A stretch of 64,000 nt of DNA from Paraburkholderia polaris (GTDB taxonomy: Bacteria > Pseudomonadota > Gammaproteobacteria > Burkholderiales > Burkholderiaceae). This document shows, one piece after another, positions 17,801-28,663 of the stretch. Both the position numbers and the translations under genes were made by a program. The notes under the pieces are model-generated. The model was not told where the DNA came from. It made no database searches and worked only from the letters and a program-made list of their open reading frames with translations. The DNA lies in the NCBI RefSeq assembly GCF_012927345.1, contig NZ_JABBGJ010000035.1, positions 55,477-119,476 on the forward strand. Reading direction: 5' to 3'. The first letter of the stretch is position 1. Every line of letters begins with the position of its first letter.

Positions 17801-17965
17801 ATGCAACCGCCCATTGGATTCGCCGAAAACGGAGCGGGCGGCGGAAATTTGGTTGGTGGGTGCAATGCTATGAACGAGTGCGTCGTTTATTTCAATACTC
17901 AAGGTCTTGCGCGAGATCAACTGTGCGAATCGTCGGGTTTTTGCTATTTGGATTCGGGGAAGTGA
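17801..17965 (+). CDS. Short unrecognised frame in a decayed region
   Basis: ATG 17801 opens a 54-residue frame (MQPPIGFAENGAGGGNLVGG onwards, ending CYLDSGK). Right after it another in-frame stretch without a start reads VINLYTDSYGARKDNFHAIW and stops near 18080. Both look like pieces of former coding sequence, in a stretch (17672-18236) with no intact gene. No function is proposed. Confidence 0.25.
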   Translation: MQPPIGFAENGAGGGNLVGGCNAMNECVVYFNTQGLARDQLCESSGFCYLDSGK

Positions 17966-18139
17966 CCACGTAGTCGATCAGATCACGGCAGTTATTAATC
18001 TCTACACGGACAGCTACGGCGCTCGGAAAGACAATTTTCACGCCATATGGAACACCCGAATTTTCAGGGAGTCGGCTCAGTGAGAAAGCATGTTTTAAAA
18101 ACCGTTGCGGAAGACCATCCTAGATGGCGTGAGAGTTGA

Positions 18140-18238
18140 CGCGGTGGGCTTGTGTGGCCGGGCGTGCATTCTGATATCGGCGGCGGCTATCGTCCCCGCG
18201 AACAGGGACGTTCCGACCTCCTCGCGCTAACCACCCTC
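18140..18238 (+). pseudogene. Fragment of a DUF2235 (Tle1-type) phospholipase effector
   Basis: The frame from 18152 reads VWPGVHSDIGGGYRPREQGR followed by SDLLAL. The G-V-H-S-D-x-G-G-G-Y block is the hallmark of DUF2235/Tle1 T6SS lipases. Just before it, another frame gives DGVRVDAVGL, as in the family, so a small deletion has broken the gene. Only about 30 residues remain before the AraC gene begins on the other strand. Confidence 0.7.
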
Positions 18239-19319
18239 AAATCGCCTGAGCCCGCCCCGGAAAGGTCTCGTCATAGCCTGAGCCGTCATCAACTTCAGCA
18301 GCCGTACCACGTTGCTCACGGTACATCATCGGCGGCAGGCCGAACTGCTTGCGGAATTCGCGTCCCAGATGCGAGGCATCGGAAAAGCCGCAACTCGACG
18401 CGATATCCGCCACTGTCTTATCCGAACTCGTCAGCAGCCACGCGGCGGTGCGCAACCGAACCTGCTTCGCATACGCCTGCGGCGCCTTACCAGTTTGCGC
18501 CTTGAAGAGCCTTTCGAGCTGACGCGGCGACAGATCGAGCTTGCGCGCGAGTTCGTCGAGCGACAACGACCGCCCCACATGCTGCTCCATTAGCAAAATC
18601 GCGCGCTTCACCTTCGGATGGGCCGCAGGCGCCAACCCCGGCGGATGCGGTTGCGGCGCATTACCCTTCTGCATATCGTCCACCAGCAGAATCCGCAACG
18701 CCTTCTGCACTGTGGCCGTCTCGAAGTGGCGCAACAGAATCGCGGCCGCCACGTCGATCGACGCCCGCCCACCCGAACACGTAATGCGCCGACGGTCGAT
18801 CACAAACAGCCTATCCGCCACCAGCGCCTCCTCATTGACCGCCGGAAAGCGCTCGATGAAATCCCAGTAGTGAAACCAGCTCACGCAGATGCGGTGGCCT
18901 TCCAGCACGCCTGCGCGCATCAGCGAGAACACGCCGGTGCACATGCCGACCAGCGTCGCATCGGTGGCGGCGGCGCGGCGGATGAAGGCCAGCGTCGCAT
19001 CGTTCGCGGCCGGCCCCGAATGCAGGAGGCCGCCCACCACGACGACGTAATCGAACGGCTCGGCGTTATCGAACGTCTCCCACGGCGTGATCTGGATCCC
19101 GCAACTCGCGCGCACCGGAGCGAGGGTTTCCCCTATCACGCTCCACGAACAGCGCACGGGCTTGCTGAAGTCTCCTTCATCCGCGGACAGGCGCAACAGG
19201 TCGACGAACCCCGAGAACGCCGTCAGCGTGAAGTTCGGCAGCAGGATGATGCCGAAGCGGATGCGCTGCTTCGAGGGGCCGTCGATCGATTGAAGGGGAA
19301 GCGGTTCAGCGGAATTCAT
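18237..19319 (-). CDS. AraC-family regulator with amidotransferase-like N-domain, divergent from sdaA-sox
   Basis: 360 residues from ATG 19319 (the frame also has a TTG at 19334). The N-domain has IRFGIILLPNFTLTAFSGFV and the elbow VGMCTGVFSLMRAG; the C-domain is a double helix-turn-helix (LSLDELARKLDLSPRQLERLF). It is more distant from the paralogues at 11128 and 35441 than they are from each other. It is divergent from sdaA-soxBDAG, which in Pseudomonas is controlled by GbdR and SouR, so a sarcosine- or betaine-sensing role is likely. Its 3' end abuts the Tle1 fragment. Confidence 0.87.
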   Translation of the reverse strand: MNSAEPLPLQSIDGPSKQRIRFGIILLPNFTLTAFSGFVDLLRLSADEGDFSKPVRCSWSVIGETLAPVRASCGIQITPWETFDNAEPFDYVVVVGGLLHSGPAANDATLAFIRRAAATDATLVGMCTGVFSLMRAGVLEGHRICVSWFHYWDFIERFPAVNEEALVADRLFVIDRRRITCSGGRASIDVAAAILLRHFETATVQKALRILLVDDMQKGNAPQPHPPGLAPAAHPKVKRAILLMEQHVGRSLSLDELARKLDLSPRQLERLFKAQTGKAPQAYAKQVRLRTAAWLLTSSDKTVADIASSCGFSDASHLGREFRKQFGLPPMMYREQRGTAAEVDDGSGYDETFPGRAQAI

Positions 19320-19455
19320 ACATGCAGCCAGCAAGGGAAAGGGTTAAATCAAGCATAGCACCGGGGATAGCGGCCGCTTCATCAGGCCAATGATCGCCCA
19401 TTGATTGGGGTCCATTCAGCCGTGGCACCAGCATCGCCAGCCGCAAGCTCCGCGC

Positions 19456-19486
19456 CTGTCGCAAATGCGTCAGAAGTCATCGCAAA
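19456..19486 (+). promoter_or_regulatory. Candidate AraC-type operator before sdaA
   Basis: TGTCGCAAAT at 19456 and CATCGCAAAT at 19477 are direct repeats 21 bases apart, 160 bases before sdaA, in the 326-base divergent region which otherwise holds no gene. Confidence 0.5.
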
Positions 19487-19645
19487 TCCGCCGCTGCGCT
19501 TGGCCGGCGGCCCGCTTGACGCCACTATCCCACTGTCATGCCGTTTTTATTCTATCGGTCCAATTTGACGTGCGGTGCAATAGGGGCTAGTTCAAGCCAC
19601 CCGGCAACCCAGCTAATCCTGGTATCGCAACGTATAAGGCACGCC

Positions 19646-21040
<1,395 letters not shown>

Positions 21041-21095
21041 GAATGCTGAACGAGTCAGGAAGTAAAGAGTATCAACAGGACCCAAAGGACCAACA

Positions 21096-22340
21096 ATGAG
21101 CCGCTATTCGATATTCAGCCTGTTGCGCAACGGGATGTCGTATCACGAGAACTGGGAGCGTCAGTGGAAGAGCCCGGAGCCTAAGCGTGAATACGACGTC
21201 GTGATCGTCGGCGGCGGCGGGCATGGTCTCGCCACTGCCTATTACCTCGCCAAGGAGCATGGCGTGCGCAATATCGCCGTGCTGGAGAAAGGCTGGGTCG
21301 GCGGCGGCAATACCGCGCGCAATACGACGATCGTGCGCTCGAATTATCTGTGGGACGAATCGGCTGCGCTCTACGAAAAGGCAATGAAGCTGTGGGAAGG
21401 TCTCTCGCAAGACCTGAACTACAACGTGATGTTCAGCCAGCGCGGCGTGATGAACCTCGCGCACACGCTGCAGGACGTGCGTGACACCGAACGTCGCGTG
21501 AATGCCAACCGGCTGAACGGCGTGGATGCCGAATTCCTCACGCCGGAGCAGATCAAGGAAATCGAGCCGACTATCAATCTGAATAGCCGCTATCCGGTGC
21601 TCGGCGCGTCGATTCAGCGTCGCGGCGGCGTGGCTCGGCATGATGCAGTCGCATGGGGTTTCGCGCGTGGAGCGGATCAGGCCGGCGTCGATATCGTGCA
21701 GAACTGTCAGGTCACGGGGATTCGCCGCAACGGCAGCCAGGTCGTTGGCGTGGATACCACGAAGGGTTTCATCAAGGCGAAGAAAGTCGCGGTGGTTGCC
21801 GCAGGCAATACGTCCACGCTCGCCGACATGGCTGGCATCCGTTTGCCTTTGGAGAGCCATCCGTTGCAGGCATTGGTGTCCGAGCCGATCAAGCCGGTCG
21901 TCAATACGGTCGTGATGTCGAACGCGGTGCATGCCTACATCAGCCAGTCCGACAAGGGCGATCTGGTGATTGGTGCGGGCGTCGATCAGTACACGGGCTT
22001 TGGTCAGCGCGGCAGTTTCCAGATCATCGAAGGCACGCTCGAAGCAATCGTCGAAATGTTCCCGGTGTTCTCGCGCGTGCGGATGAACCGCCAGTGGGGT
22101 GGCATTGTCGACGTGTCGCCGGATGCGTGCCCGATTATCAGCAAGACCGATGTGAAGGGACTTTATTTCAACTGCGGCTGGGGCACCGGCGGTTTCAAGG
22201 CGACGCCCGGATCGGGCTGGGCTTATGCGCACACGATCGCGAAGGATGAGCCGCATCCGCTGAACGCGCCGTTTTCGCTGGACCGTTTCTACACCGGTCA
22301 CCTGATCGACGAGCACGGCGCCGCCGCTGTTGCCCACTAA
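21096..22340 (+). CDS. soxB: Sarcosine oxidase beta subunit
   Basis: 414 residues. A Rossmann motif near residue 33 (VVIVGGGGHGLATAYYLAKE) binds FAD, and the FNCGWGTGGFKATPGSG region near the C-terminus is typical of heterotetrameric sarcosine oxidase beta chains, which hold covalent FMN and non-covalent FAD. With SoxA, SoxD and SoxG it oxidises sarcosine to glycine, giving peroxide and 5,10-methylene-tetrahydrofolate. The four genes follow in the order B-D-A-G, with tight spacing or overlaps. Confidence 0.95.
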   Translation: MSRYSIFSLLRNGMSYHENWERQWKSPEPKREYDVVIVGGGGHGLATAYYLAKEHGVRNIAVLEKGWVGGGNTARNTTIVRSNYLWDESAALYEKAMKLWEGLSQDLNYNVMFSQRGVMNLAHTLQDVRDTERRVNANRLNGVDAEFLTPEQIKEIEPTINLNSRYPVLGASIQRRGGVARHDAVAWGFARGADQAGVDIVQNCQVTGIRRNGSQVVGVDTTKGFIKAKKVAVVAAGNTSTLADMAGIRLPLESHPLQALVSEPIKPVVNTVVMSNAVHAYISQSDKGDLVIGAGVDQYTGFGQRGSFQIIEGTLEAIVEMFPVFSRVRMNRQWGGIVDVSPDACPIISKTDVKGLYFNCGWGTGGFKATPGSGWAYAHTIAKDEPHPLNAPFSLDRFYTGHLIDEHGAAAVAH

Positions 22341-22356
22341 CACTTAGGTAAACCAC

Positions 22357-22683
22357 ATGCTGCTGATCGAATGCCCGTGGTGCGGGCCACGCGCCGAAAC
22401 CGAATTTTCTTGCGGCGGCGAAGCGGACATTGCACGTCCGCTCGATACCGACAAGCTCACCGACAAGGAATGGGGCGACTACCTGTTCATGCGCAAGAAC
22501 CCACGCGGCGTGCATCGCGAGCAATGGATGCACACGCAAGGATGCCGCCGCTGGTTCAAGGCGCAGCGTGACACGGTGAGCTACGAGATCCAGGGCTACG
22601 AGACGTTCGAACGTCCGCTGCTCACGATGGACAGTAATGAGGCTAAGGCACAAGACAAGGCACACGAGGGTAAGGCACCATGA
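22357..22683 (+). CDS. soxD: Sarcosine oxidase delta subunit
   Basis: A 108-residue small zinc-binding subunit. MLLIECPWCGPRAETEFSCG gives the CxxC zinc ligands, and QWMHTQGCRRWF supplies the histidine and cysteine that complete the site. It stabilises the SoxA-SoxB contact. Its stop overlaps the soxA start in ATGA, indicating coupled translation. The last 16 residues are lysine/glutamate rich and variable. Confidence 0.93.
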   Translation: MLLIECPWCGPRAETEFSCGGEADIARPLDTDKLTDKEWGDYLFMRKNPRGVHREQWMHTQGCRRWFKAQRDTVSYEIQGYETFERPLLTMDSNEAKAQDKAHEGKAP

Positions 22684-25682
22684 GCCAGAAAGACCGACTC
22701 CCCAGCGGCGGGCGCATCAACCGCGCGATCGTACTGAACTTCACGTTCAACGGGCGCAAGTATCAGGGCTATCAGGGCGACACGCTCGCTTCCGCGCTGC
22801 TCGCGAACGGTGAGCACTTCGTGGCGCGCAGCTGGAAATACCACCGGCCGCGCGGCATCGTGACGGCGGGCGTGGAAGAGCCGAACGCGATCGTGCAGCT
22901 TGAAACCGGCGCGTACACGGTGCCGAACGCGCGTGCGACTGAAGTGGAGTTGTATCAGGGGCTCGTCGCGACCAGCGTGAACGCGAAGCCGAGCATCGAG
23001 AAAGACCGCATGGCGATCAACCAGAAGTTCGCGCGCTTCATTCCGGCGGGCTTCTACTACAAGACCTTCATGTGGCCGCGCAAGTTCTGGCCGAAGTATG
23101 AAGAAGTGATCCGCGATGCGGCCGGTCTCGGCAAGGCGCCCGAGCAAACCGATGCGGACCGCTACGACAAGTGTTTTGCGCATTGCGACGTGCTGGTGGT
23201 CGGCGGCGGCCCGACGGGTCTGGCGGCCGCGCATGCGGCGGCATTGTCAGGCGCACGCGTGACCCTGGTCGACGATCAGCCGGAACTCGGCGGCTCGCTG
23301 CTGTCGTGCCGCGCGGAGATCGACGGTAAACCGGCGCTGCAATGGGTCCACAAGATCGAGGACGAGCTGCGGCAGATGCCCGATGTGAAGATTCTGTGCC
23401 GCAGCACCGCGTTCGGTTACCAGGACCATAACCTCATTACTGTCACGCAGCGGCTCACGGAACATCTGCCGGTGTCGCAGAGGAAGGGCACGCGCGAACT
23501 GATGTGGAAGATCCGCGCGAAACGCGTGATTCTCGCAACGGGCGCGCATGAGCGGCCAATCGTGTTCGGCAACAACGATCTGCCGGGCGTGATGCTGGCT
23601 TCGGCTGTCTCGACGTATCTGCATCGCTATGCGGTGTTGCCGGGCCGAAATGCCGTGGTCTTCACGAACAACGACGACGGTTATCAATGCGCGCTCGATC
23701 TGAAAGCGGCCGGCGCCCAGGTGACGGTCGTCGACCCGCGCGCGAGTGAATCGAAGGGCACGCTGCCCGCGCTCGCACGCCGCTACGGCGTCAAGGTGAT
23801 GAATGGCGTGGCTGTGACGGCGGCGCACGGCAAGCTGCGGGTCGCATCGGTCGATGTGGCGTCGTATTCCAACGGACAGGTCGGTGCGAAACAGAGTGCG
23901 CTGCCCTGCGATCTGCTCGCGATGTCCGGCGGCTGGAGCCCGGTGCTGCATCTGTTCGCGCAATCGGGCGGCAAGGCCCACTGGCACGACGGCAAGGCCT
24001 GTTTTGTGCCAGGCAAGGCGATGCAGGCGGAGACGAGCATCGGCGCGTGTGCGGGTGACTTCACACTGGGGCAGGGCATTCGCTTCGCGGTCGATGCTGG
24101 TGTCGAGGCGGCGCGTGCGGCTGGACACATCGTTGCGCGGCCAAATCCAGTGCAGGTGGCGGAGATTACCGAAGCGAAGATGCAACCGCTGTGGCTTGTC
24201 GGCGGCCGCGAACTCGCGACGCGCGGGCCGAAGCAGTTCGTCGACTTTCAGAACGACGTGTCGGCGGCCGATATTTTCCTGGCAGCGCGCGAAGGCTTCG
24301 AATCCGTCGAGCACGTAAAGCGCTATACGGCGATGGGTTTCGGTACTGATCAGGGCAAGCTCGGCAACATCAACGGCATGGCGATTCTCGCGCAGGCACT
24401 CGGCAAGACCATTCCCGAAACCGGCACGACGACGTTCCGTCCGAACTACACGCCGGTTACGTTCGGCACGTTTGCCGGCCGCGAGCTGGGTGAGTTTCTC
24501 GATCCGGTACGCAAGACAGCGGTGCACGAATGGCACGTGGAAAACGGTGCGGCGTTCGAGGACGTCGGCAACTGGAAGCGTCCGTGGTACTTCGCGAAGC
24601 CGGGCGAAGACATGCACGCCGCCGTCGCACGCGAGTCGCTGGCGGTACGCACGAGCGTCGGCATCCTCGACGCCTCGACGCTCGGCAAGATCGACATTCA
24701 GGGCCCCGATTCGGCGAAGCTGTTGAACTGGGTCTACACGAATCCGTGGAGCAAGCTGGAAGTCGGCAAGTGCCGCTATGGCCTGATGCTCGACGAAAAC
24801 GGCATGATCTTCGACGACGGCGTGACCGTGCGTCTCGCCGACCAGCACTACATGATGACCACCACCACAGGCGGCGCAGCGCGCGTACTCACGTGGCTCG
24901 AGCGCTGGCTGCAAACCGAGTGGCCGGACATGCGCGTGCGGCTTGCTTCCGTGACGGATCACTGGGCAACCTTCGCCGTGGTCGGTCCGAACAGCCGCAA
25001 GGTCTTGCAGAAGGTGTGCCACGACATCGACTTTGCGAACGCGGCGTTCCCGTTCATGAGTTATCGCGAAGGCACCGTGGCGGGTGCGGCGTCGCGCGTG
25101 ATGCGGATCAGCTTCTCGGGCGAGTTGGCTTATGAAGTGAACGTCCCCGCGAACGTAGGACGCGCGGTGTGGGAAGCGTTGATGGCCGCAGGCACGGAAT
25201 TCGACATCACGCCGTATGGTACGGAAACCATGCACGTGCTGCGTGCTGAGAAGGGCTACATCATCGTCGGTCAGGATACGGACGGTTCGATGACGCCGTA
25301 TGACCTTGGCATGGGCGGGCTGGTCGCGAAGTCGAAGGACTTTCTCGGCAAGCGTTCATTGACGCGAACGGACACCGCGAAGGCAGGGCGTAAGCAATTG
25401 GTCGGGCTGCTCTCGGACGATCCGTCGTTCGTGATCCCCGAAGGCTCGCAGATCGTCGCCGGTCCGTTCCAGGGCGATACTGCACCGATGCTCGGCCACG
25501 TCACGTCGAGCTATTACAGCCCGATCCTGAAGCGTTCGATTGCAATGGCGGTGGTGAAGGGCGGTCTCGACAAGATCGGCGAAACGGTCACCATTCCGCT
25601 CGCGAGCGGCAAGCAGATTGCAGCCAAGGTCACCAGTTCGGTGTTCTACGACAGCGAAGGAGCACGTCAACATGTGGAATGA
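22680..25682 (+). CDS. soxA: Sarcosine oxidase alpha subunit
   Basis: 1000 residues, the usual length. Order of parts: an N-terminal ferredoxin-like fold (residues 20-110, YQGYQGDTLASALLANGEHF), an NAD-binding module (VLVVGGGPTGLAAAHAAALS, near residue 170), and a C-terminal aminomethyltransferase (GcvT-like) half with the folate site (TPYGTETMHVLRAEKGYIIV). It holds NAD and transfers the methyl carbon to tetrahydrofolate. Starts in a 4-base overlap with soxD and overlaps soxG by 11 bases. A 662-codon antisense frame across it is a composition shadow. Confidence 0.95.
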   Translation: MSQKDRLPSGGRINRAIVLNFTFNGRKYQGYQGDTLASALLANGEHFVARSWKYHRPRGIVTAGVEEPNAIVQLETGAYTVPNARATEVELYQGLVATSVNAKPSIEKDRMAINQKFARFIPAGFYYKTFMWPRKFWPKYEEVIRDAAGLGKAPEQTDADRYDKCFAHCDVLVVGGGPTGLAAAHAAALSGARVTLVDDQPELGGSLLSCRAEIDGKPALQWVHKIEDELRQMPDVKILCRSTAFGYQDHNLITVTQRLTEHLPVSQRKGTRELMWKIRAKRVILATGAHERPIVFGNNDLPGVMLASAVSTYLHRYAVLPGRNAVVFTNNDDGYQCALDLKAAGAQVTVVDPRASESKGTLPALARRYGVKVMNGVAVTAAHGKLRVASVDVASYSNGQVGAKQSALPCDLLAMSGGWSPVLHLFAQSGGKAHWHDGKACFVPGKAMQAETSIGACAGDFTLGQGIRFAVDAGVEAARAAGHIVARPNPVQVAEITEAKMQPLWLVGGRELATRGPKQFVDFQNDVSAADIFLAAREGFESVEHVKRYTAMGFGTDQGKLGNINGMAILAQALGKTIPETGTTTFRPNYTPVTFGTFAGRELGEFLDPVRKTAVHEWHVENGAAFEDVGNWKRPWYFAKPGEDMHAAVARESLAVRTSVGILDASTLGKIDIQGPDSAKLLNWVYTNPWSKLEVGKCRYGLMLDENGMIFDDGVTVRLADQHYMMTTTTGGAARVLTWLERWLQTEWPDMRVRLASVTDHWATFAVVGPNSRKVLQKVCHDIDFANAAFPFMSYREGTVAGAASRVMRISFSGELAYEVNVPANVGRAVWEALMAAGTEFDITPYGTETMHVLRAEKGYIIVGQDTDGSMTPYDLGMGGLVAKSKDFLGKRSLTRTDTAKAGRKQLVGLLSDDPSFVIPEGSQIVAGPFQGDTAPMLGHVTSSYYSPILKRSIAMAVVKGGLDKIGETVTIPLASGKQIAAKVTSSVFYDSEGARQHVE

Positions 25683-26328
25683 AACAAGAGGGACGGTGTC
25701 GGCGGTGGATCGCGCTGTCGGCAAGCAAACCGGTGTGTGGCAGGAGTCACCGCTGGTGGGTACGGATGCGCTGCTGAAAAAGCATCAGGCGACGGCGTCG
25801 GCGGCGTTCCGCTTGAGCGAGCGGCCGTTTCTGGAACTGGTGAACGTGCGTGGTGACACGCGCGACGCAGCATTCGTGAGCGCGGTGGAAAGCGTGATCG
25901 GCTGCCGGCCGCCCGAGAAGGCGAACACCATTGCGCGCGGCAATGGCTACGACATGCTGTGGCTCGGTCCCGACGAGTGGCTGGTGCGCTCGGCAATGGC
26001 GCACGACGCGACTCGTACCGCGCCTTTGCAGGCGAAGCTCGGCGCGGCATTTGCGGGCGTGTTCGCGTCGGCGGTGGATATCGGCAGCGGCTATACGGTG
26101 CTCGAAATCAGCGGCACGCGTACGCGTGAAGTGCTGGCGCGCGGTTGCCCGCTCGATCTGCACCCGAAATTGTTCGGCGAAGGGCAATGCGCGCAGAGCC
26201 ACTATTTCAAGGCATCGATGACGCTGTTGCCCACTGGGGCGGACAGTTTCGATATCGTCGTGCGCCGCAGTTTTGCGGACTACTTTGTCAAGATGATGAT
26301 CGACGCGGCCGAGCCGCTCATGTCGTGA
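25672..26328 (+). CDS. soxG: Sarcosine oxidase gamma subunit
   Basis: 218 residues from ATG 25672, inside the end of soxA (MWNETRGTVSAVDRAVG). Conserved pieces are GNGYDMLWLGPDEWLVRS, VDIGSGYTVLEISGT and FDIVVRRSFADYF, as in SoxG. It contacts the folate side of SoxA. It ends the soxBDAG set; a small unknown frame and an MFS gene follow. Confidence 0.93.
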   Translation: MWNETRGTVSAVDRAVGKQTGVWQESPLVGTDALLKKHQATASAAFRLSERPFLELVNVRGDTRDAAFVSAVESVIGCRPPEKANTIARGNGYDMLWLGPDEWLVRSAMAHDATRTAPLQAKLGAAFAGVFASAVDIGSGYTVLEISGTRTREVLARGCPLDLHPKLFGEGQCAQSHYFKASMTLLPTGADSFDIVVRRSFADYFVKMMIDAAEPLMS

Positions 26329-26388
26329 AGCGCGGCGGGCAGTGTCTTGCCGAGGCACTGCTCGCGGCTCTCCTGGCCGCTGACTGAC

Positions 26389-26652
26389 ATGACGTCGACA
26401 CGTCTAGCCACCGCGCGTCTCACCGAGCGCGCGTGCCATCAAGGCGATGCTCATGCCGCGCTCGCTCTGCTCGATCAGAGCATCGTGTTGCGGCACCGGC
26501 GCATCGCATTGATCCGCTATCTCCTCGCGCAGCAGTTGGGCGCTCCGCTGCAGTCGCGGCATCATGAATACGTTGAGAAGATCGCCGCTCGTTTGAGCGC
26601 GGATGCGCTCGCGCGCATTGCCGGTGCTGCGCGTGCGCGGTTGCGGCCGTAA
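26389..26652 (+). CDS. Small hypothetical protein between soxG and the MFS gene
   Basis: 87 residues from ATG 26389, 60 bases after soxG. It is alpha-helical and charged (QSIVLRHRRIALIRYLLAQQ, YVEKIAARLSADALARIAGA) with no membrane segment or known motif. Direction and spacing fit the sox transcript, but an antisense frame of 112 codons covers the same bases, so coding is not certain. No function is suggested. Confidence 0.4.
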   Translation: MTSTRLATARLTERACHQGDAHAALALLDQSIVLRHRRIALIRYLLAQQLGAPLQSRHHEYVEKIAARLSADALARIAGAARARLRP

Positions 26653-26773
26653 GGCGCTCCCATTCCATCCCAATGACGTATTCCTTCTATGTGGCCGATT
26701 TATGTCGGCGTCTACTGAAAACGCACTGATCGGAACGTCCACGCGGCAGCCGCCGCATCAACGAGGGAATGAC

Positions 26774-28192
26774 ATGTCTACCGCTTTTCAGCCTCGCGCG
26801 AGCGCAGCCGCCAGACTCGAGCGACTGCCGTTCTCCGGATATCACCGGACCATCTTCATCATCATCGCGATCGCGTTCTTTTTCGACTCGGTCGATCTCG
26901 GCACGATGACCTTCGTGCTCGGCTCCATCAAGTCCGAATTCCATTTGTCGACCGCGACGGCGGGGCTGGTCGCGAGTGCGAGCTTCTTCGGCATGGTGAT
27001 CGGCGCGGCCGTCGCCGGATTGCTGGCTGATCGCTTTGGACGGCGCCCCGTGTTTCAGTGGAGCATGGTGCTGTGGGGACTCGCGTCGTATCTGTGCTCG
27101 ACCGCGCAGAGTGTCGAGGCGCTGATTTTCTATCGCGTGCTGCTTGGCTTCGGCATGGGCATGGAGTTTCCCATTGCACAAACGCTCTTGTCCGAATTCG
27201 TGCCTGCAGCGTCGCGCGGACGTTTGATCGCGCTGATGGATGGTTTCTGGCCGCTCGGGTTCATCACGGCGGGCGTGGTGTCGTACTTTGTGTTGCCGGC
27301 GTTCGGCTGGCGCACGGAGTTCGCGCTGCTGGCGATTCCTGCCGTGTTCGTTTTGATCGTGCGCCGCGTGGTGCCGGAATCGCCGCGCTGGCTGGAACAT
27401 CGCGGACGCCTCGCGGAAGCGGACAAGATCCTTGCCGAGGTCGAAGTGAAGGTCATGAAAGCGGCCGGCCTGAGCCAGCTACGCGCGCCCGTGATGTTGC
27501 AGGAACCGCCGGCTGCGAAGGGTACGAGCGCGTTTCGCGAGATATGGAGCGTGGCCTACCGGCGCCGCACGATCATGGTGTGGACGCTGTGGTTCTTCGC
27601 GTTGCTGGGTTTTTATGGTTTGACGTCGTGGCTCGGTGCGCTGATGCAGCAGGCGGGTTTTGCGGTGACGAAGTCGGTGTTGTACACGGTGCTGATTTCG
27701 CTCGGCGGGATTCCCGGGTTCATCTGTGCGGCGTGGCTGGTGGAACGCTGGGGGCGCAAGCCGACCTGTATCGCGTCGCTGGCCGGCAGTGCGGTGATGG
27801 CGTATGTGTATGGGCAAACCGCGCTGCACGCGCAAACGCCGACGCTTCTGATTTGCGCGGGGCTCGCAATGCAGTTCTTTCTGTTTGCGATGTGGGCGGT
27901 GCTTTACACCTATACGCCTGAGCTTTATGGCACCGGCGCGCGGGCTACCGGGTCGGGGTTTGCATCGGCGATTGGCCGGGTGGGTTCGCTGATCGGCCCT
28001 TACGTCGTGGGGGTCGTGCTGCCGACATTCGGCCAGGGCGGCGTGTTCTCGCTTGGCGCAATGTGTTTTGTGATCGCTGCTGCGGCAGTGTGGATCATGG
28101 GCATCGAGACGCGCGGGTTGGCGTTGGAGACGCTCGTGTCCGAAGCGCTGGAGACCGACGAGCCTCGCGTGTTGAGTCCGGCGCGGGAATGA
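26774..28192 (+). CDS. MFS metabolite:proton symporter
   Basis: 472 residues, twelve predicted helices. The start at 26774 is preferred because GAGGGA lies upstream and the family N-terminus follows (LERLPFSGYHRTIFIIIAIA, then FFFDSVDLGTM). Motif A-like LADRFGRRPVFQW and PESPRWLEHRGRL in the central loop put it in the sugar/aromatic acid symporter branch. By position after soxBDAG it may import a methylated amine or a related acid, but the substrate is open. The frame is open upstream of the chosen start. Confidence 0.85.
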   Translation: MSTAFQPRASAAARLERLPFSGYHRTIFIIIAIAFFFDSVDLGTMTFVLGSIKSEFHLSTATAGLVASASFFGMVIGAAVAGLLADRFGRRPVFQWSMVLWGLASYLCSTAQSVEALIFYRVLLGFGMGMEFPIAQTLLSEFVPAASRGRLIALMDGFWPLGFITAGVVSYFVLPAFGWRTEFALLAIPAVFVLIVRRVVPESPRWLEHRGRLAEADKILAEVEVKVMKAAGLSQLRAPVMLQEPPAAKGTSAFREIWSVAYRRRTIMVWTLWFFALLGFYGLTSWLGALMQQAGFAVTKSVLYTVLISLGGIPGFICAAWLVERWGRKPTCIASLAGSAVMAYVYGQTALHAQTPTLLICAGLAMQFFLFAMWAVLYTYTPELYGTGARATGSGFASAIGRVGSLIGPYVVGVVLPTFGQGGVFSLGAMCFVIAAAAVWIMGIETRGLALETLVSEALETDEPRVLSPARE

Positions 28193-28213
28193 GGACGATT
28201 GCGTGCGCAGTTT

Positions 28214-28237
28214 GGGGGCAGTCCACCGGTTGCCCCC
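28214..28237. terminator. Hairpin between convergent genes
   Basis: GGGGGCA at 28214 pairs with TGCCCCC at 28231. It lies between the stops of the MFS gene (+) and the cupin gene (-), and could end both transcripts. Confidence 0.5.
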
Positions 28238-28244
28238 TTGCCGA

Positions 28245-28649
28245 TTACTGTGGAACGTTGACGTTGAACGGCTTTCCCGGATTCCACGCCCAGCTCGCCA
28301 GGACTTTTGCGCCCGCGGGGCCCGCGGTCGTCACGTGAACGACATTCGCCGGCATCCGGTAGCTCTCACCCGCGTGAACGATTCGTGAGGGTTGCCCGTC
28401 GACTGCTACGGTGACCTCGCCCTCAAGTACGTAGGCAAGCTCAGGACCGGTTGCCTTGTGACGCGGCTTGGCGGCATTCGGCGGGAATTCGGCGATTCCC
28501 ATGCCCATCTCGCGATCGTTTCCCTGAACGGAGACGCGTTGCAATACCACGGTGTCTTTGGTGGCGGGCGCCTTTTCTGCCGCTTCGACGGATTGCAGGC
28601 CCAGCAGGGGCGCCGCGACGAGCGCGAGGCAACGCAGGTTGTTCAGCAT
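28245..28649 (-). CDS. Secreted single-domain cupin protein
   Basis: 134 residues from ATG 28649, which has GAGGTG 6 bases upstream; an in-frame ATG six codons earlier overlaps less well with that site. A signal peptide (MLNNLRCLALVAAPLLGLQS, cleavage after VEAA) precedes a cupin barrel with LAYVLEGEVTVAVDGQ and the basic cluster HKATGPE. Cupins of this class are small metal-binding barrels of mixed role. The start lies 14 bases after the stop of the AmpC-like gene, so the two form an operon. Confidence 0.75.
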   Translation of the reverse strand: MLNNLRCLALVAAPLLGLQSVEAAEKAPATKDTVVLQRVSVQGNDREMGMGIAEFPPNAAKPRHKATGPELAYVLEGEVTVAVDGQPSRIVHAGESYRMPANVVHVTTAGPAGAKVLASWAWNPGKPFNVNVPQ

Positions 28650-28663
28650 GGTTTCACCTCGGT

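Noticed and set aside
23247..25235. 662-codon minus-strand frame across soxA
   Set aside because: Full antisense shadow of a well-conserved sox gene in high-GC DNA; arginine/histidine-rich with no family likeness.
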